The notes beneath the pieces are model-generated. The model did not search any database. It was not told where the DNA came from and worked only from the letters and a program-made list of their open reading frames with translations. This document shows positions 25,701-37,138 of a DNA stretch of 64,000 bases, piece by piece. The translations under genes were made by a program, and so were the position numbers. Numbering within the stretch: position 1 is the stretch's first letter; every line of letters begins with the position of its first letter. This DNA comes from Vulpes vulpes (Eukaryota > Chordata > Mammalia > Carnivora > Canidae): contig NC_132784.1 of NCBI RefSeq assembly GCF_048418805.1, positions 47,377,001 to 47,441,000 on the forward strand, given 5' to 3'.

Positions 25701-26968
25701 TAATGTGCTTCAGTTTTCAATATAAGACCTCAGTAGGGATTAAATATGGGATTTTGCTTTTATAAAATACATTACTATACAGTCACAGTGAAGTAAAAAA
25801 TGAGCATTTTCAGGATGTATTTCCTGTGAAGGATGAGTACACATTCATGTCTGGCATATGGATGGTGTTTGGAGGATCACATTTTCACTGTCAAAATAGT
25901 ATATTTAAGCTTTTTTCTGGCCAATCCTATGTTATCTTCATAATCTCCTTATGTTCATACCTTTAAAAATTCTGAATGAAGCCAAAGCCATCAAATAATA
26001 GAGCATTATTATAGAAGTATTGATAAGGAGGCCCGCATGCCTTCACTGGTGGGGGGCGGGGGGAGGAGGAGTTAGACTATATACTTTCCTTTCAGCCTTC
26101 AACTCTGCCACAAGGATTTCTAAGCTCTGGGGTTTACTATCTTGTTATTGAAACGTGTCCTTTGTTTCCTGCTTGCAATAAGGAGGAGCTAATTCCCAGA
26201 GTCAAGTCATCTATTTCAGCACTTCGTAAAATGCTGCTGATGTGTGGTGGAGGTATATCAAACTGACAACATTTCTAATTTATATGTCTTCTTATCATTG
26301 TTTTTCTTTCAAAAGATTTTATTCAATTAATCCTGGCGCCGTGGAGGCACATTTTTTAAAGTGGAACAAAGACATTTCTCTCATTGGACTATGGAAAGGC
26401 ATACATTTTGGATTATTTTGGTTTTAAAGGTTGGCTGTGGTAAGATTAATAATGGTAACTGTAGTTAACTTCTGAATTTCAGATTATGTTTTCCAATTTA
26501 TTCAACCCATTATTTCTGTGTATATTTAAGTAGATCCTTATATCATTTTCATCATTATGCTCATGTGTGCGTATATATAGGCAATCTACTTATTAAGATA
26601 TAAACTTAGCCATGTTTGAATGGCCAAGATTAGAGAAGAATTTAAGGGCTTAAAAAGGAAATAAGAAATTGACAGTCTTTGAAGGACGTTGATAGTAATA
26701 TAAATGTCAACACATGATAGTCTTGATCAAAGAGGCAAAGGCCATGTTCACTTAGGAGTATTTCTGTTTGCTTTGATTTTGACAGTTATCAGAGCAGTGT
26801 TCTGCTTTGATATGTATATGCCAAAGACATTTTCCAGTGAGTCCATCACTTTTTTTTTTTTTTTTTTTGCTTAGTACAAGTCACAGATAATGTACAATTT
26901 TTTTTCCTTACTTCTGTCTTTTTCCATGGTGTGTTGTTTCCTGAATTAGTTTCGATGGGTAGGCTTCC

Positions 26969-27010
26969 AAGAAAGACATATTTAAGAAAGAGATATTTAA
27001 GAAAGAGATA
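26969..27010 (+). repeat. 15-bp tandem repeat, 2.8 copies
   Basis: AAGAAAGACATATTT, AAGAAAGAGATATTT and a partial AAGAAAGAGATA follow each other directly at 26969, 26984 and 26999. It is a small intronic tandem repeat with no known role. Confidence 0.85.
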
Positions 27011-27332
27011 AGATTTAGTGATTGTATAAGAAAGTTGAAGAGAGAATTTAAGGACAAAACTTAATGTTTCCAGTGTGAGTAACTAGATGAATAATTGTGC
27101 CATTCCTTTCAAATGGGAGTGTGCAGATGATTATTATGATTTGGAATACGTGTGAAGTGCCTGTGGTATCTGGATAATAATGTCTAGGAGGTCATGAGTA
27201 AGGATTTGCAGCTCAAGGCAGAGGTCTAGAGTACAAACTTAGGTCTGGGAGGCATTACCATATGCATGATAATTAAAATTAAAAGGGGCACTTGAGAATA
27301 TCCCTAACACATGTATATAAAGTAAGGGAAAG

Positions 27333-27432
27333 GGGTGTCTGGCTGGCTCAGTCAGTGGAGTAGGCAATTCTTGATCTCATGGTCGTGAGTTCAAGCCCCA
27401 CATTGGGCATTGAGGTTACTTTAAAAAATATA
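27333..27432 (+). mobile_element. Short carnivore SINE, sense orientation
   Basis: GGGTGTCTGGCTGGCTCAGT, CTTGATCTCATGGTCGTGAG and TTCAAGCCCCACATTGGG are the head, middle and B-box region of an older carnivore tRNA SINE, followed by a short A-rich tail. Exact 16-bp target-site duplications ATAAAGTAAGGGAAAG lie at 27317-27332 and 27433-27448. The CT-rich tail region of longer SINEC elements is missing. Confidence 0.9.
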
Positions 27433-27672
27433 ATAAAGTAAGGGAAAGAATGCTTTCAACATTACTTGGTAAAACTAAAAAGTTTAAGTTAGCAGGGTAG
27501 GAAAAGATTCTGAGAAGGGAAATTGTTTTATTTTTCCAGGACTGATATTTACTTTAAAAAATATAATAAAGTAAGGGAAAGAATGCTTTCAGCATTACTT
27601 GGTAAAACTAAAAAGTTTAAGTTAGCAGGGTAGGAAAAGATTCTGAGAAGGGAAATTGTTTTATTTTTCCAG
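27416..27672 (+). repeat. Direct duplication, 2 x 124 bp with 9-bp spacer
   Basis: 27416-27539 and 27549-27672 are the same 124 bases except one (CAACATT against CAGCATT near the middle). Both copies start TTACTTTAAAAAATATAATA and end TTTTATTTTTCCAG. The spacer is GACTGATAT. The first copy starts inside the tail of the SINE at 27333-27432 and includes its right target-site duplication, so the copying happened after the SINE inserted. Confidence 0.97.
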
Positions 27673-28034
27673 TCTTTTTTTAAAAGACTTTATAAGTAAC
27701 TGAACCACAAAGGAAATCTAAAATATAAATATATTCAGATAAAGAAAAGGAATTGCACATATTATTAGTAGAGGAGGGAACTGATGGATTCCGGAATCTA
27801 TTTTAGATAATAAAGATAAAATATAAACCAGTAAGGAAATGCTTAGAAGAGCCAAGGGCCTGGAATTCAAAGAAATTCACATGTCTGGATATGACCTGTC
27901 TCTCACTATTTCATTTGGTCATTTTGAGGCTATTTTGGTTCATTTTCACTGTATCTGCTGCCATCATATCAAAATATGCTGCCACATGATGTCAAAAACT
28001 GAAGCCACCAACTTTTATTATTTCTCTCCATAGC

Positions 28035-28250
28035 TGTATCAACTATTCATTGCTACTTAATGAATTACCCCCAAAATCTACTACTTTAAACAACAGTATT
28101 TCTTTACGTCATGATTTTGTGAGTTAGCAGTTTGATGGAAGTTCAGCCAGATGATTTTTCTGCTGATCTGAGGTAGGCTCACACTTGGATCAGTGGCCAG
28201 CTCCTGATCAGCGTGGTGGGTCTGCCTCTATGGAAGTGTCCCCTGCTGGG
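28035..28250. repeat. Decayed interspersed repeat of uncertain class
   Basis: The stretch around ATTCATTGCTACTTAATGAA, TACTTTAAACAACAGTATTT and GATTTTGTGAGTTAGCAG resembles a widespread old mammalian repeat whose consensus has CTTAAAACAACA and GATTCTGTGGGTT words. I cannot name the family with confidence. A run of eight G lies just after it at 28255-28262. Confidence 0.4.
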
Positions 28251-28903
28251 ACAAGGGGGGGGTATAAATGTGTCTCATCTCCAGTAGGTAACTTGGCTTT
28301 GTTCCAAGAGTGGCAAGAATCGAAGCTACAAGGTCTCTTGAAGCCGATATCAAGAATTGGCATATTATTGTGCCACGTTATAGCCATCAAAGCAAGACAG
28401 GCCAGCCAAGGTTTGAGAAGTGAGTGTAAAAAAACACACATGAAAAGAGAGGAGCTATAAAATACTGTGGATGCTGGGAAAGTAGAAAAAAAGGTTTTGA
28501 GTCCCAGCGGTGCTCCAGAGAAACTAAAAATTTAATCTTTGGGTCACACATAGATGAAATGGCAAAAGAATCTCAGGTCTGCTGACTTAGGCTTGTAGTC
28601 TTCTCTCCTGTTTCTGCATTACTCACAAAATAATTATGTGGGTCAAAATAAGTTAATATTAGCTGCTCTTTGGTAAAGGCTCCTAGAAAAATAGAAGCTA
28701 AACTGCCTTTGGGTCATAATCTGGATTCAGGTTGCCTGAAAATGTGTGAGGCCCTTCCACAGGAAGTCACTGGGTCTAGTCATGCTGGGAAATAGCTCTG
28801 CTTCAGCTGTTATGTTACACTGGGAAAGAATATAGTCATTTGCAAGGCTTGTTTTCTATTTTCTGCTTATGAAACCAAAAAAAGCCTAAATTCACAGGGA
28901 GTA

Positions 28904-29350
28904 TGTGGTACACAGAATAGTGTACCCCTGCTATGCATCCCAAAGATACCCATGTCCTAATCTCTGGAAGCTATGAGTAGTTGACCCTGTATGACAAAAG
29001 GGATTTTGCAGATGTGATTAAGTTAACGGGGTGGAGATGGGGAGATTTTCATAGATTATCTCATGGTGTTCGGTGTAATCATGAGGACCTTAGATGAGGG
29101 ATGTGGGAACAGAACCAGAGGGAAAAAGTGATGTGTTTTAAAGATGGAAGAAGAAGCTATGAGCCAAGAACTCGTGTGGCTTTTAGAAGCAGGAATGATT
29201 CTTCCCTGAAGCCTTGAGAAGGAACACACCCCTGCCAACACCTTGATTTAGACCTCTGAACTCCAAAATGGTATAAAACAATAAATTGATGTATTTTAAG
29301 ACACTAAATTCGTGGTGTTTGCTACTGCAGCCACAGGACATTAATACAGA
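28904..29350 (+). mobile_element. MaLR (MLT1-type) solo LTR, sense orientation
   Basis: A 447-bp region with the order of an old mammalian MaLR LTR: TGTGGTACACAGAAT at the left, ATGTCCTAATCTCTGGAA, GCAGATGTGATTAAGTTA, GATTATCTCATGG, GAAGGAACACACCCCTGCCA, ACACCTTGATTTAGACC, a polyadenylation motif AATAAA at 29280-29285, and a right end GTTTGCTACTGCAGCCACAG with TTAATACAGA. No internal retroviral sequence or second LTR is seen, so this is a solo LTR. Subfamily is from memory and uncertain. Confidence 0.75.
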
Positions 29351-30538
29351 AGTCATAGTGGAACATTTCTGTTGAGTGGAATACAGACAACAGTACCTAA
29401 AAGAGAAAGCCAGACATTAATTAACTAGATATGGATAAGAATCTGGGGAGTTCCTGATTTAGGCATTTTGTGCTCTAGTTGAAATAATACGTGATGACAG
29501 TAGACATTTTGATGATAACAGCCCTCAATTTCTCTCTCACCATTGCAGCATAAACTATATCAGTTTTATATCGTTGATCCTACTTTCTTCCTTTGTCAAC
29601 ATCCTGAGATTCACTACTATTCTTTTTGCTTGTTTTAGATTACCTGATTCATGCTTCCAATTCATTCTGATGTTTTTTCTTAGTCTGTGGAAACAAAGAC
29701 CCTGGAACCATCCTGTGTGATTATGAGCAAGAAACTCAATCTGTCCTTGACTCAGTTTCCAGATTTGTCAGAATGATCTGTTAAGAACTGTGTTATCTGA
29801 CAGTATTATCTTGTGAGAATCAATGAGTGTGAGCAGTTAATAAGTTAATATTGTAAAACTCATAGAATGAAAACCTGCATATGTTAAGGCCTATATAAAT
29901 GTGTATTGTTAACAGGGAATTCAGTTAGCAATTTATGGTTCTCTTTGTAGATAGGTTCAACTAAAAATCTGAAACATATGTACATTTAGTTGATGGCCTT
30001 AGATTTTTTTTTTTAACTTAGAAAATGGAGATGTGTTGTATCTGCTTAATTGCTTCTGTTTGCTAGTATCTAGGTTAGGAGATGTTAATTTAATACTCAT
30101 GGAAGCCAGAGGACACTTGTGTGGCTAGATAATGGAAATAATTATTCCTGATATTTATATCCTTGCTTTATTCTTCATATGTTGACATACTTTAACATTT
30201 CAGTCTTTAAACATTTCTGCAGTTATTCATAATATCTTCGCTAGGGTCCCAATTTACCTAGAGAGCACTAGATACTTTCTGTGTATAAATAGTAGTCTAT
30301 TTGCAAAATGTGAATATTTGTATGAAATACCTGATAAAGAGTTGCATTAAAGCATAATTTTTTGAAAAGTCAAAATAATGACTCTCATAGAAATATAAAC
30401 TGGACATGGTGGTACCCAGAAGTCTTTCTTGTTTTGCTTATTCCAAATTTGCCTATACTTATTTTGCTCACTTTCAGATGATTTGTTTGTCCTTACATTT
30501 TTTTAATGCATCAACATGGTGCATCCAAATATAGAATC

Positions 30539-30553
30539 ATATATATATACATA

Positions 30554-30587
<34 letters not shown>

Positions 30588-30588
30588 A
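30539..30588. repeat. TA/CA compound microsatellite
   Basis: ATATATATATACATATGTAT followed by a TA run, ACATA and a second TA run. Confidence 0.93.
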
Positions 30589-32841
30589 CAATTTGGAACA
30601 TATTTTCCCTGTCTCTCTATAAAAACAGCTTATTGCCCAAATCCACATATAGGTTTCATGATGCACAAAAGATTTCAAGACAAATAAAATCTTCAGAAGA
30701 TGCTGAAGTCACTTGCAACTGTCGGCAAAAATTGCACTGGACAAATTTAAACAGGGTAAGACAGACTTCAAGGATGTGGCCACAGGAGAAGGAGGCCAAA
30801 ATTCAGTCTAAACTCAAGTCAGGTGAGAGAGAGGGCAGGCGAGTTAAGTGCTGGAGTGTATTTGGGTGGTGGGTGGATAACAGGGCTTCTGTATGTGCTG
30901 ATTGACTTTACCTAAAGGGAAAGTAAAATTTCTTGTAGCTTCACAACAGGAGGTAGTTTTATAGCTTGGAGCAAGGCTCAGACAGAGTTGGCTCTTACTC
31001 TTCACAGCAGCTCTTTCTTCCTTGATGATGATATTTCAAAGAGATGACTCCCTGTTTCTTGAGGAAGACATTCTTGGGCTGTAAAAATGGCAAGAAACTT
31101 TTTAAAAAAAAATTTCCATCTCAAAGGGGCAGAGAATGGACTTACAAGTTTTCTAAAGTCACTGCTCTAAGAAATGAGAGTCCAGGGGCCAAGAGGGAAA
31201 CATTAAGACTTTCTTAGGCACAACTCAGGGAATGGACAAAACAAAGGAATAATGCAGTTGTACATAATAAAGGTGTGTTTTGCTTTTGAAAAGTTCTTGA
31301 TGGGGGGATAATTTTAGAATTCTTATTCTTGTATTTAGGTGTACAAAATTATTCTTATGGAGAGACCTTTTTCAAGGTTGTAGATCACTTTTAAGATTCT
31401 GTACAGTAGATTTATTTTGAGTAAAATTATTGTAAAGGAAAAAATTGTGATTGAGGGTTCTTTTTCTATAGATACCTCATTTAAGCTCCTTTACTTAGGA
31501 GGAAAAGATTTCTATTGGTTTGATCAACAAGTAGGGAAGATATTGAAAGCAGCAGAATATGCTTTGATCCAAAAGACAGCTGGAATCTCTAGAAAAAGAA
31601 GTGTCTTTAAAAATGACAAACAATCTTAGTGCTTTTGTACAAAATCCACATTAGACATAGACACTAAATATATAGACAGGCACATGTGTGTATGTGCGCA
31701 CACACTCTCTCTCTAATCAGCCCTGTTGGTACCATGCCATGTTTAGAAGAGCAGAATGAACAATTTCCAAAAGAAGAGTTTAACTTGGATCAATTCCTAA
31801 ACATCAACACCAGCATTGCCCAAAAGTGCAAGATCTAAAAGGAGGCCATTGAGCTTAATGAGAGCACATTTGGCTATAGACCAGAAGCCAAGCTATATGG
31901 AGAAAGACAAATGCAGTGCAGCGATTCTATTAAATGGATTCAAGATTATGTTTTAACTTAGGTTTTACTATCGAAAAGGCTAAAAATGGCAGGGGGAGGG
32001 GAACAAACTATCCAGACCTCACTCTTTATGATAGTTTTTGTTTCATTTTGTTTTGTTTTAATTCAAGACACATATTGCAAACTGACTTTACTGAGGCCTA
32101 GGTGTCATGGGGAAACAGAGGAGGAAGGCATAGTCTTAAGTGTCATTTTATTTCCTCATTATCTTGCACGAAATAATGGCACTAAGAATAATAGAATAGG
32201 AACAAAGCGAATATTTATACAGCAATTACTCAGTTTCAGTCAATGTTCTAGGTGTTTTAAATTTAGGAATACTTTACAGCAAACCTATAGGGTTGGTGAG
32301 GTGGGCAGATGCCTAAATGTGATACTGGCATACAATAAGAGACCTTAATTGTTCTTTGAGCCTGATTTTTATACCAGGAAGGGAATAGGTGGTGGGTGGA
32401 CATGGCCTTGTCTTCACGTAGTGTATCTTTGCCAACTACACAGGTTAACTTTGAATTTTCACTAGAACTCCCTGATGTTTGGTTCTCACATCGATGAATA
32501 ATACCAGCCTTGCATCTTTTTAAATGCACATTCAATATGTGTATAGAATTTCTTGTTCATAGTTAGCTTTTTGTATAAAGAAGATTTATTATTTGTTAGG
32601 TAAGGAAGTTAGGGGGACGCTCGTAAAGAAGGTGATAGTGGTTCTTCATGATATTTCAACTAGAGAAATTAAAGACAAAATTATGTGAAAGAGGGACCAG
32701 CAGGTGATGGTGATATCAACTGGAAGACACAAAATGTCCTACTTATCATGAATAGTTCATCTTAATTGCAGTAAGAGAGACGGGAGGAAGAAGGGTAAGC
32801 ATCTAGTCTGGGAAAAGCTTATTACCTTGGGTTCCTTAGAT

Positions 32842-33106
32842 CAGGGGTTGACAACTCCCTGTCTATTTCTGTACAGCTCAAGGGCTAAGGATGGTTTTGT
32901 ATTTTGAAGTGATTGAGAAAAATGGAAGGAAGATGGGTGTTGTGTGAAACGTGAAAGTTGTAGAGAATTTGTGTTTCATTGCCTGTAAATGAAGCATTAT
33001 TGGCACTTGGCCACACTAATTCATTGACAGGTGGCAGAGAATATACAACATGAAAAGCCTAATTGTTTAGTATTATCTTCTTACAGGAAAAGGTTGTTCA
33101 TCCCTG
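32842..33106. mobile_element. Non-autonomous hAT (MER1-group) DNA transposon
   Basis: Terminal inverted repeats CAGGGGTTGACAAC at the left and GTTGTTCATCCCTG at the right match at 12 of 14 positions. Inner words TTGGCACTTGGCCACACTAA and TTCATTGACAG recall the reverse complement of an old MER1-group element. Possible 8-bp target duplications CCTTAGAT (32834-32841) and CCTTGATT (33107-33114) have diverged. At 265 bp there is no transposase. Confidence 0.75.
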
Positions 33107-33127
33107 CCTTGATTATAATACTTATTT

Positions 33128-33330
33128 TTAAAGTTTTTTTATTTTAATTCCAGGATCGCTAACATAGTGTTATATTAGTTTCAGGTGTGCAATATAGTGA
33201 TTCAACAGCTCCACGTATTATTCAGTGATCATCAAGTTAAGTGTTCTCTTAATCCCCATCACCTGTTTCACCCATCCCCCACCCACCTCCACTCTGCTAA
33301 GCATCATTTTGTTCTCTATAGTTTTTTGGG
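33128..33330 (-). mobile_element. LINE-1 3'-end fragment, antisense
   Basis: T-rich left edge, then GTGTTATATTAGTTTCAGGT, AATATAGTGATTCAACAGCT, TTAATCCCCATCACCTGTTT, CACCCATCCCCCACCCACCT and TTTTGTTCTCTATAGTT: a carnivore LINE-1 3' end in reverse complement. It directly follows the hAT element, with about 20 bases between them. Confidence 0.85.
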
Positions 33331-34624
33331 ATTTTTTTTTCAACCCTGAAGTTCATCATCTCTGATGGCAAAATATGTAAACAGCCCTATTTTCTAGTCT
33401 AGGAAATAATATACCAAAAAAGCTGCTTCTCTCTCTCTCTCAGCATGTCTGACATACATGCCACTTGACAGATGAAAGCACAGCTTCTGCAGGTCCAGAA
33501 TAGCTCTATGGTATCACTGGTTTGGGTCTGTTTGACTCCCATTTGAATCCAGGTTCTTATTCATCCCCCATATTGCTTGCTGTTGTGAGCCACAGTGTAA
33601 TAGGGGTTTGGGTTAATTTCCAATTTTATATAGTCTCATTGTGATACATAGTCCCAATAGTGGATAGAATCTGTTTAAACATTACCTTTAAAAAAATAAA
33701 AAATAAACATTACCTTTATCTTCCTCCTTTTACTTCCTTTACTTTGTCTTACCTAATTTTTTTCCAAATAAAACTCTGTTCATGAAATCTGGTAGTTATG
33801 GAATGTATTGCTTATACAGAAGTCAATAAGAAAGAGGAATAGGAATTAAAGTTCTACAGCAAAAGCTTTCTCGCAATGTGTTTAACAACCCTATCTGTCA
33901 CACCACACCCCTCTTTGAAAACTCGATGTCTGCCTTATTCTGATTTGCTCTGAAAATCATTTTGTGTAGCAATTTCTTCTGTCTGTAATCTTGATTCATA
34001 GCCTTTCATATGAATTCTTTTATCGCTCTATTTTCATAATAGCTCTTAGGCAACCAATCATCGTGCGTGATACTGTGTTTCATTATGACTCAGTGGCATC
34101 CAGATGTCTATACCTCATGTTGTTGCCTTTTAGACACATTTTAAAAAGTTGGTATAAAATAATTGCATTCATTTGTGCAGCAAATTTTGGATTTTTCTTT
34201 CATATGTCAGTCAAACTTTTACTTGAATACAGAAATACTTCTCATCCCTTTTGATAGACCTGAATGAATATCTAAAAAGTTGTAGTGGCTTTGAATTGAT
34301 TTAAAAGGAGATGGTAAACAAGATTTTTAAGACACATTCTGTCATACATAGAGACACATAATATACAATAATAAGATTTCTCTCATCTGTCAGTTTTATA
34401 AGGAATACAAGAACAAAGTGCACAAGGTTAATATCCAAGCTATTTGTGAGTATGTTTAGAGTCTTTTAAGTGAATTTAGGTAAATAATTTCTTTTTTGTT
34501 CCTAATGATATCCACATTAAATATTGGACTACGTGTATGGTATAAGACAATGTTAAAGCAGAGGTCAGCCTTATTCCAAGAGGGTTTTCATGACAATTAT
34601 CCAATGAGACTTTTGAAAATATGT

Positions 34625-34936
34625 TTGTTTGTACTTCATCTTGGATCTGCTGAATCAGAATCGTCTTAGACGGGGCCATATGTGTGTTTGAGGGATCCCT
34701 GGGTGGCGCAGCGGTTTGGCGCCTGCCTTTGGCCCAGGGCGCGATCCTGAAGACCCGGGATCGAATCCCACGTCGGGCTCCCTGCATGGAGCCTGCTTCT
34801 CCCTCTGCCTGTGTCTCTGCCTCTCTCTCTCTCTCTCTGTGTGTGACTATCATAAATAAATAAAAAATAAAAAAAAAAAAGAAAACTCCTCTGGGTAGTT
34901 CTGATTCTCACGTTTGGTTGAGAAGTATTGGGCTAG
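34625..34936 (-). mobile_element. MER5-like hAT remnant split by a SINE
   Basis: Left of the SINE, ATCTGCTGAATCAGAATCG and GGGGCCATATGTGTGTTT; right of it, CTCCTCTGGGTAGTTCTGAT and TTTGGTTGAGAAGTATTGGG. Together they read like the reverse complement of MER5A, whose consensus has CTGAATCAGAATCT, GGGGCC, TGTGTTTTAACAAG, GTGATTCTGATGC and TTTGAGAACCACTG in that order. The SINE at 34692-34880 interrupts it. Confidence 0.65.
34692..34880 (+). mobile_element. SINEC_Cf-type SINE, sense, nested in a MER5-like element
   Basis: Near-consensus head GGGATCCCTGGGTGGCGCAG, GGTTTGGCGCCTGCCTTTGG, B box GATCGAATCCC, CT run, ACTATCATAAATAAATAAA and an A-rich tail to 34880. The low divergence suggests a young insertion. 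No target-site duplication could be found. Confidence 0.93.
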
Positions 34937-35264
34937 AAATATTTTTAGGTAACAGACAAAAAAGGTAGCATCATAAAAATATCACTGAATTTGGTGATAT
35001 TTAATAAGGTTAATAAGGTGATGTTTAGGGCACTGCCTACCATGTGCCCCTGCATCTTCATCTGAAAGCTCAGAAAGAATTAAAACTGCATTTTCCTGCC
35101 TGTCACTATTCTAAGAAGTTTTTTGTGGTCAAGAAAACCAGTGTACCTGACTCTTCCTTCCCCCACTCCCTACTTTTGGCCATTAGGATTCCTTAGGGCA
35201 AAGGTATAGTTTAATTTTAAGGCTCTGTGTCCTGGATATTTGTGGTCTAGTTTTTTTTTTTTCC

Positions 35265-35400
35265 TAATTCAACAAGAATTTATTGAGTCCCTTCTATGTG
35301 CTGAATTCGTAATAGGCACTGGGAGTGCTAGCAATTAAGCAAACAGTCTGGAACTTACAATCTACTGGATGAGACAGATGTGAAGCCAGTAAACATTTCA
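35265..35400 (-). mobile_element. L2 3'-end remnant, antisense
   Basis: AATTCAACAAGAATTTATTG, AGTCCCTTCTATGTGCTGAA, TAGGCACTGGGAGTGCTAG and TGGAACTTACAATCTACTGG follow the reverse complement of the L2 3' end (TTTATTGAGCACCTACTATGTGCCAGGC and later GGAGCTTACATTCTAGTGG). Confidence 0.75.
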
Positions 35401-36884
35401 GTAAATGCTCCCTGATCTCGGTATTGTAAACTTATTTTGAGTATTGATTTGTGTATTTTTCCCTCAGTATTAATCAGAGATGAGCCATAGAAACTTTTTT
35501 TTATGTAATATATATCTGCAAATACACACACACCTATATTTGTATATTTCATATCTACATGGGTTTATATGCCTGTGTTATGTTTTATATAAATAGTACA
35601 TATATATATACTGTTAAATATGCATACATATAACGTCTATGTACATAAACAGTGTATACATATATATATAACTTTCTATTTATATAACTACAATATTATT
35701 ATTGTGTTATTTTAGTCAGCCTCACACCTTTTGTGGTGGGTTGGAATAAATACATACCTGCATGTTTGCACACCCATGCCCATGAACACGATAGATGAAG
35801 CTGAATTACAATTCTCAACATTACATTTTAGCCCCTTTTCCCTAAGACTTTTATTGTTACATAACCATTAAGTTGAAATTATAATTAAGTATGTCACAAA
35901 TCGTGCTCTACTTTTAATAGCATTTCAGTCCATGTCTTCACTTTAAAAAAATATTTTTGTTTCATCTCATTGAAATGTAAGGAATATTTTGGGACAGTTT
36001 TTCAGTGGTGAGATTGAGATTGAAAGTCATAAAAATCTGTGACTCTGTATCCTTTGAAGAAAGAGAAGCATTTTATTGTCACAAAGAACTTCAGCATATT
36101 GTGTATATAACTGTTTTTTTTCACAGATGGTGCTTTCCTAGGACAACATTTAATTGCTCTTAGAACTTTTTAAAGCTACCAAATGGTTTAAGTTGGGTCA
36201 CTATTTTTGAGTAAAGTGTTGGCAGTGTTAATCATTCTTTGAAAGTTCCACAACTGAGATTTTGGACTATAACTCTCAACCATCAAATACAAACAGAGAC
36301 ATGGTGCATAGGGGTAGAAGAATTATGGAGGCAGAAATTCTGGGTGCTTCTTTGAGAATTGGCTGTATTTTCAGAGGGCACAGACTCCACATCCCACCTA
36401 AGCTGTATGGTTGCCTTTGGAGGGCCTAAAGGCTCGGGATTGTAATGCAGTCCCTCAAATCAATAGAGATGACCTTTTAAATGAAAAATACAGTGGGAAG
36501 TTATATTTTTCTTTCTTTTTAATGTACACCCCTGGATAGTACAGTTAAATTACATGGTTGAAGGATATTATATTGATGTCTCTTTTGGAAAGAGTTTTCA
36601 ATCTTATCAGTTGTCTTTCAGATGATATTCTAAAGACTTGAATTTGCCCGTGCAATGCACAGCAGCACAGTGGATTAAGTTAGCTCAAAAGCACTTACCA
36701 TTGTCTGTGAGCCAGAAAAGCAGCAAGGATTACGATTGGCATTATTATTTATTATTTGTGAATGCTGATGGTGCATTTTCGTGGCTGAGTCCTTTCTGTG
36801 CTTATTGACATGCATAAATGAAAAAGCTCTGCTTAGCTGACTATTTAATTGGTAATTTAATTTCCCTAATAACTTATTTTACAG

Positions 36885-37138
36885 GACCTGGATTTTGAAG
36901 CCAAAACAAGTTACACACTCCGGATAGAAGCTGCAAACAAAGATGCCGACCCTCGCTTTCTCAGCTTGGGGCCATTCAGCGACACGACAACGGTGAAGAT
37001 AATTGTGGAAGATGTGGATGAGCCCCCCGTGTTTTCCTCACCTCTGTACCCCATGGAGGTGTCAGAAGCTACCCAAGTTGGGAATATCATTGGCACTGTA
37101 GCAGCTCATGACCCAGATTCTTCCAACAGCCCTGTGAG
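36885..37138 (+). CDS. CDH7: CDH7 exon: EC3 end, EC3/EC4 linker, EC4 start
   Basis: 254 nt, phase 0 to phase 2, between acceptor CTTATTTTACAG and donor GTAAAT. It codes visible residues 258-341 plus two bases of Arg. It begins DLDFEAKTSYTLRIEA; LDFE replaces the usual LDRE, as in other type II EC3 repeats. It continues through DPRFLSLGPFSDTTTVKI and IVEDVDEPPVFSSPLY, where DVDEPP is the usual type II form of this linker in place of DxNDN. It ends in EC4 with VGNIIGTVAAHDPDSSNSPV. The phase-2 end requires the next exon to start with the third base of Arg, and it does (G-TAT-TCA). Confidence 0.95.

Larger units (their letters stand above)
22264..36884 (+). other. CDH7: CDH7 intron (14.6 kb)
   Basis: Donor GTAATA at 22264, acceptor TTTTACAG ending at 36884. 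This largest internal intron holds a canid LINE-1 3' end near 22584, a G-rich tract at 26051-26063, a 15-bp tandem repeat at 26969, a SINE and a post-SINE duplication at 27333-27672, a decayed repeat of uncertain class near 28035-28250, a MaLR-type LTR at 28904-29350, a TA-rich microsatellite at 30539-30588, a hAT element at 32842-33106, a LINE-1 3' end at 33128-33330, a SINE nested in a MER5-like element at 34692-34880 and an L2 remnant near 35265. From 22720 to 25990 no repeat or gene was recognised. The last 250 bp before the exon are rich in TAATT-type motifs. Confidence 0.85.

Noticed and set aside
28261..28270. TATAAATG after a G run as a promoter
   Set aside because: No initiator, GC box or downstream gene; it lies inside a large intron next to a decayed repeat.
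30516..30905. 129-codon open frame
   Set aside because: Begins in a TA microsatellite (Tyr/Ile/Thr run) and continues into sequence with no family resemblance.
34692..34880. Possible tRNA genes (B-box-like GATCGAATCCC here and in the other SINEs)
   Set aside because: The motif belongs to tRNA-derived SINEs; no cloverleaf, anticodon arm or acceptor stem can be formed.
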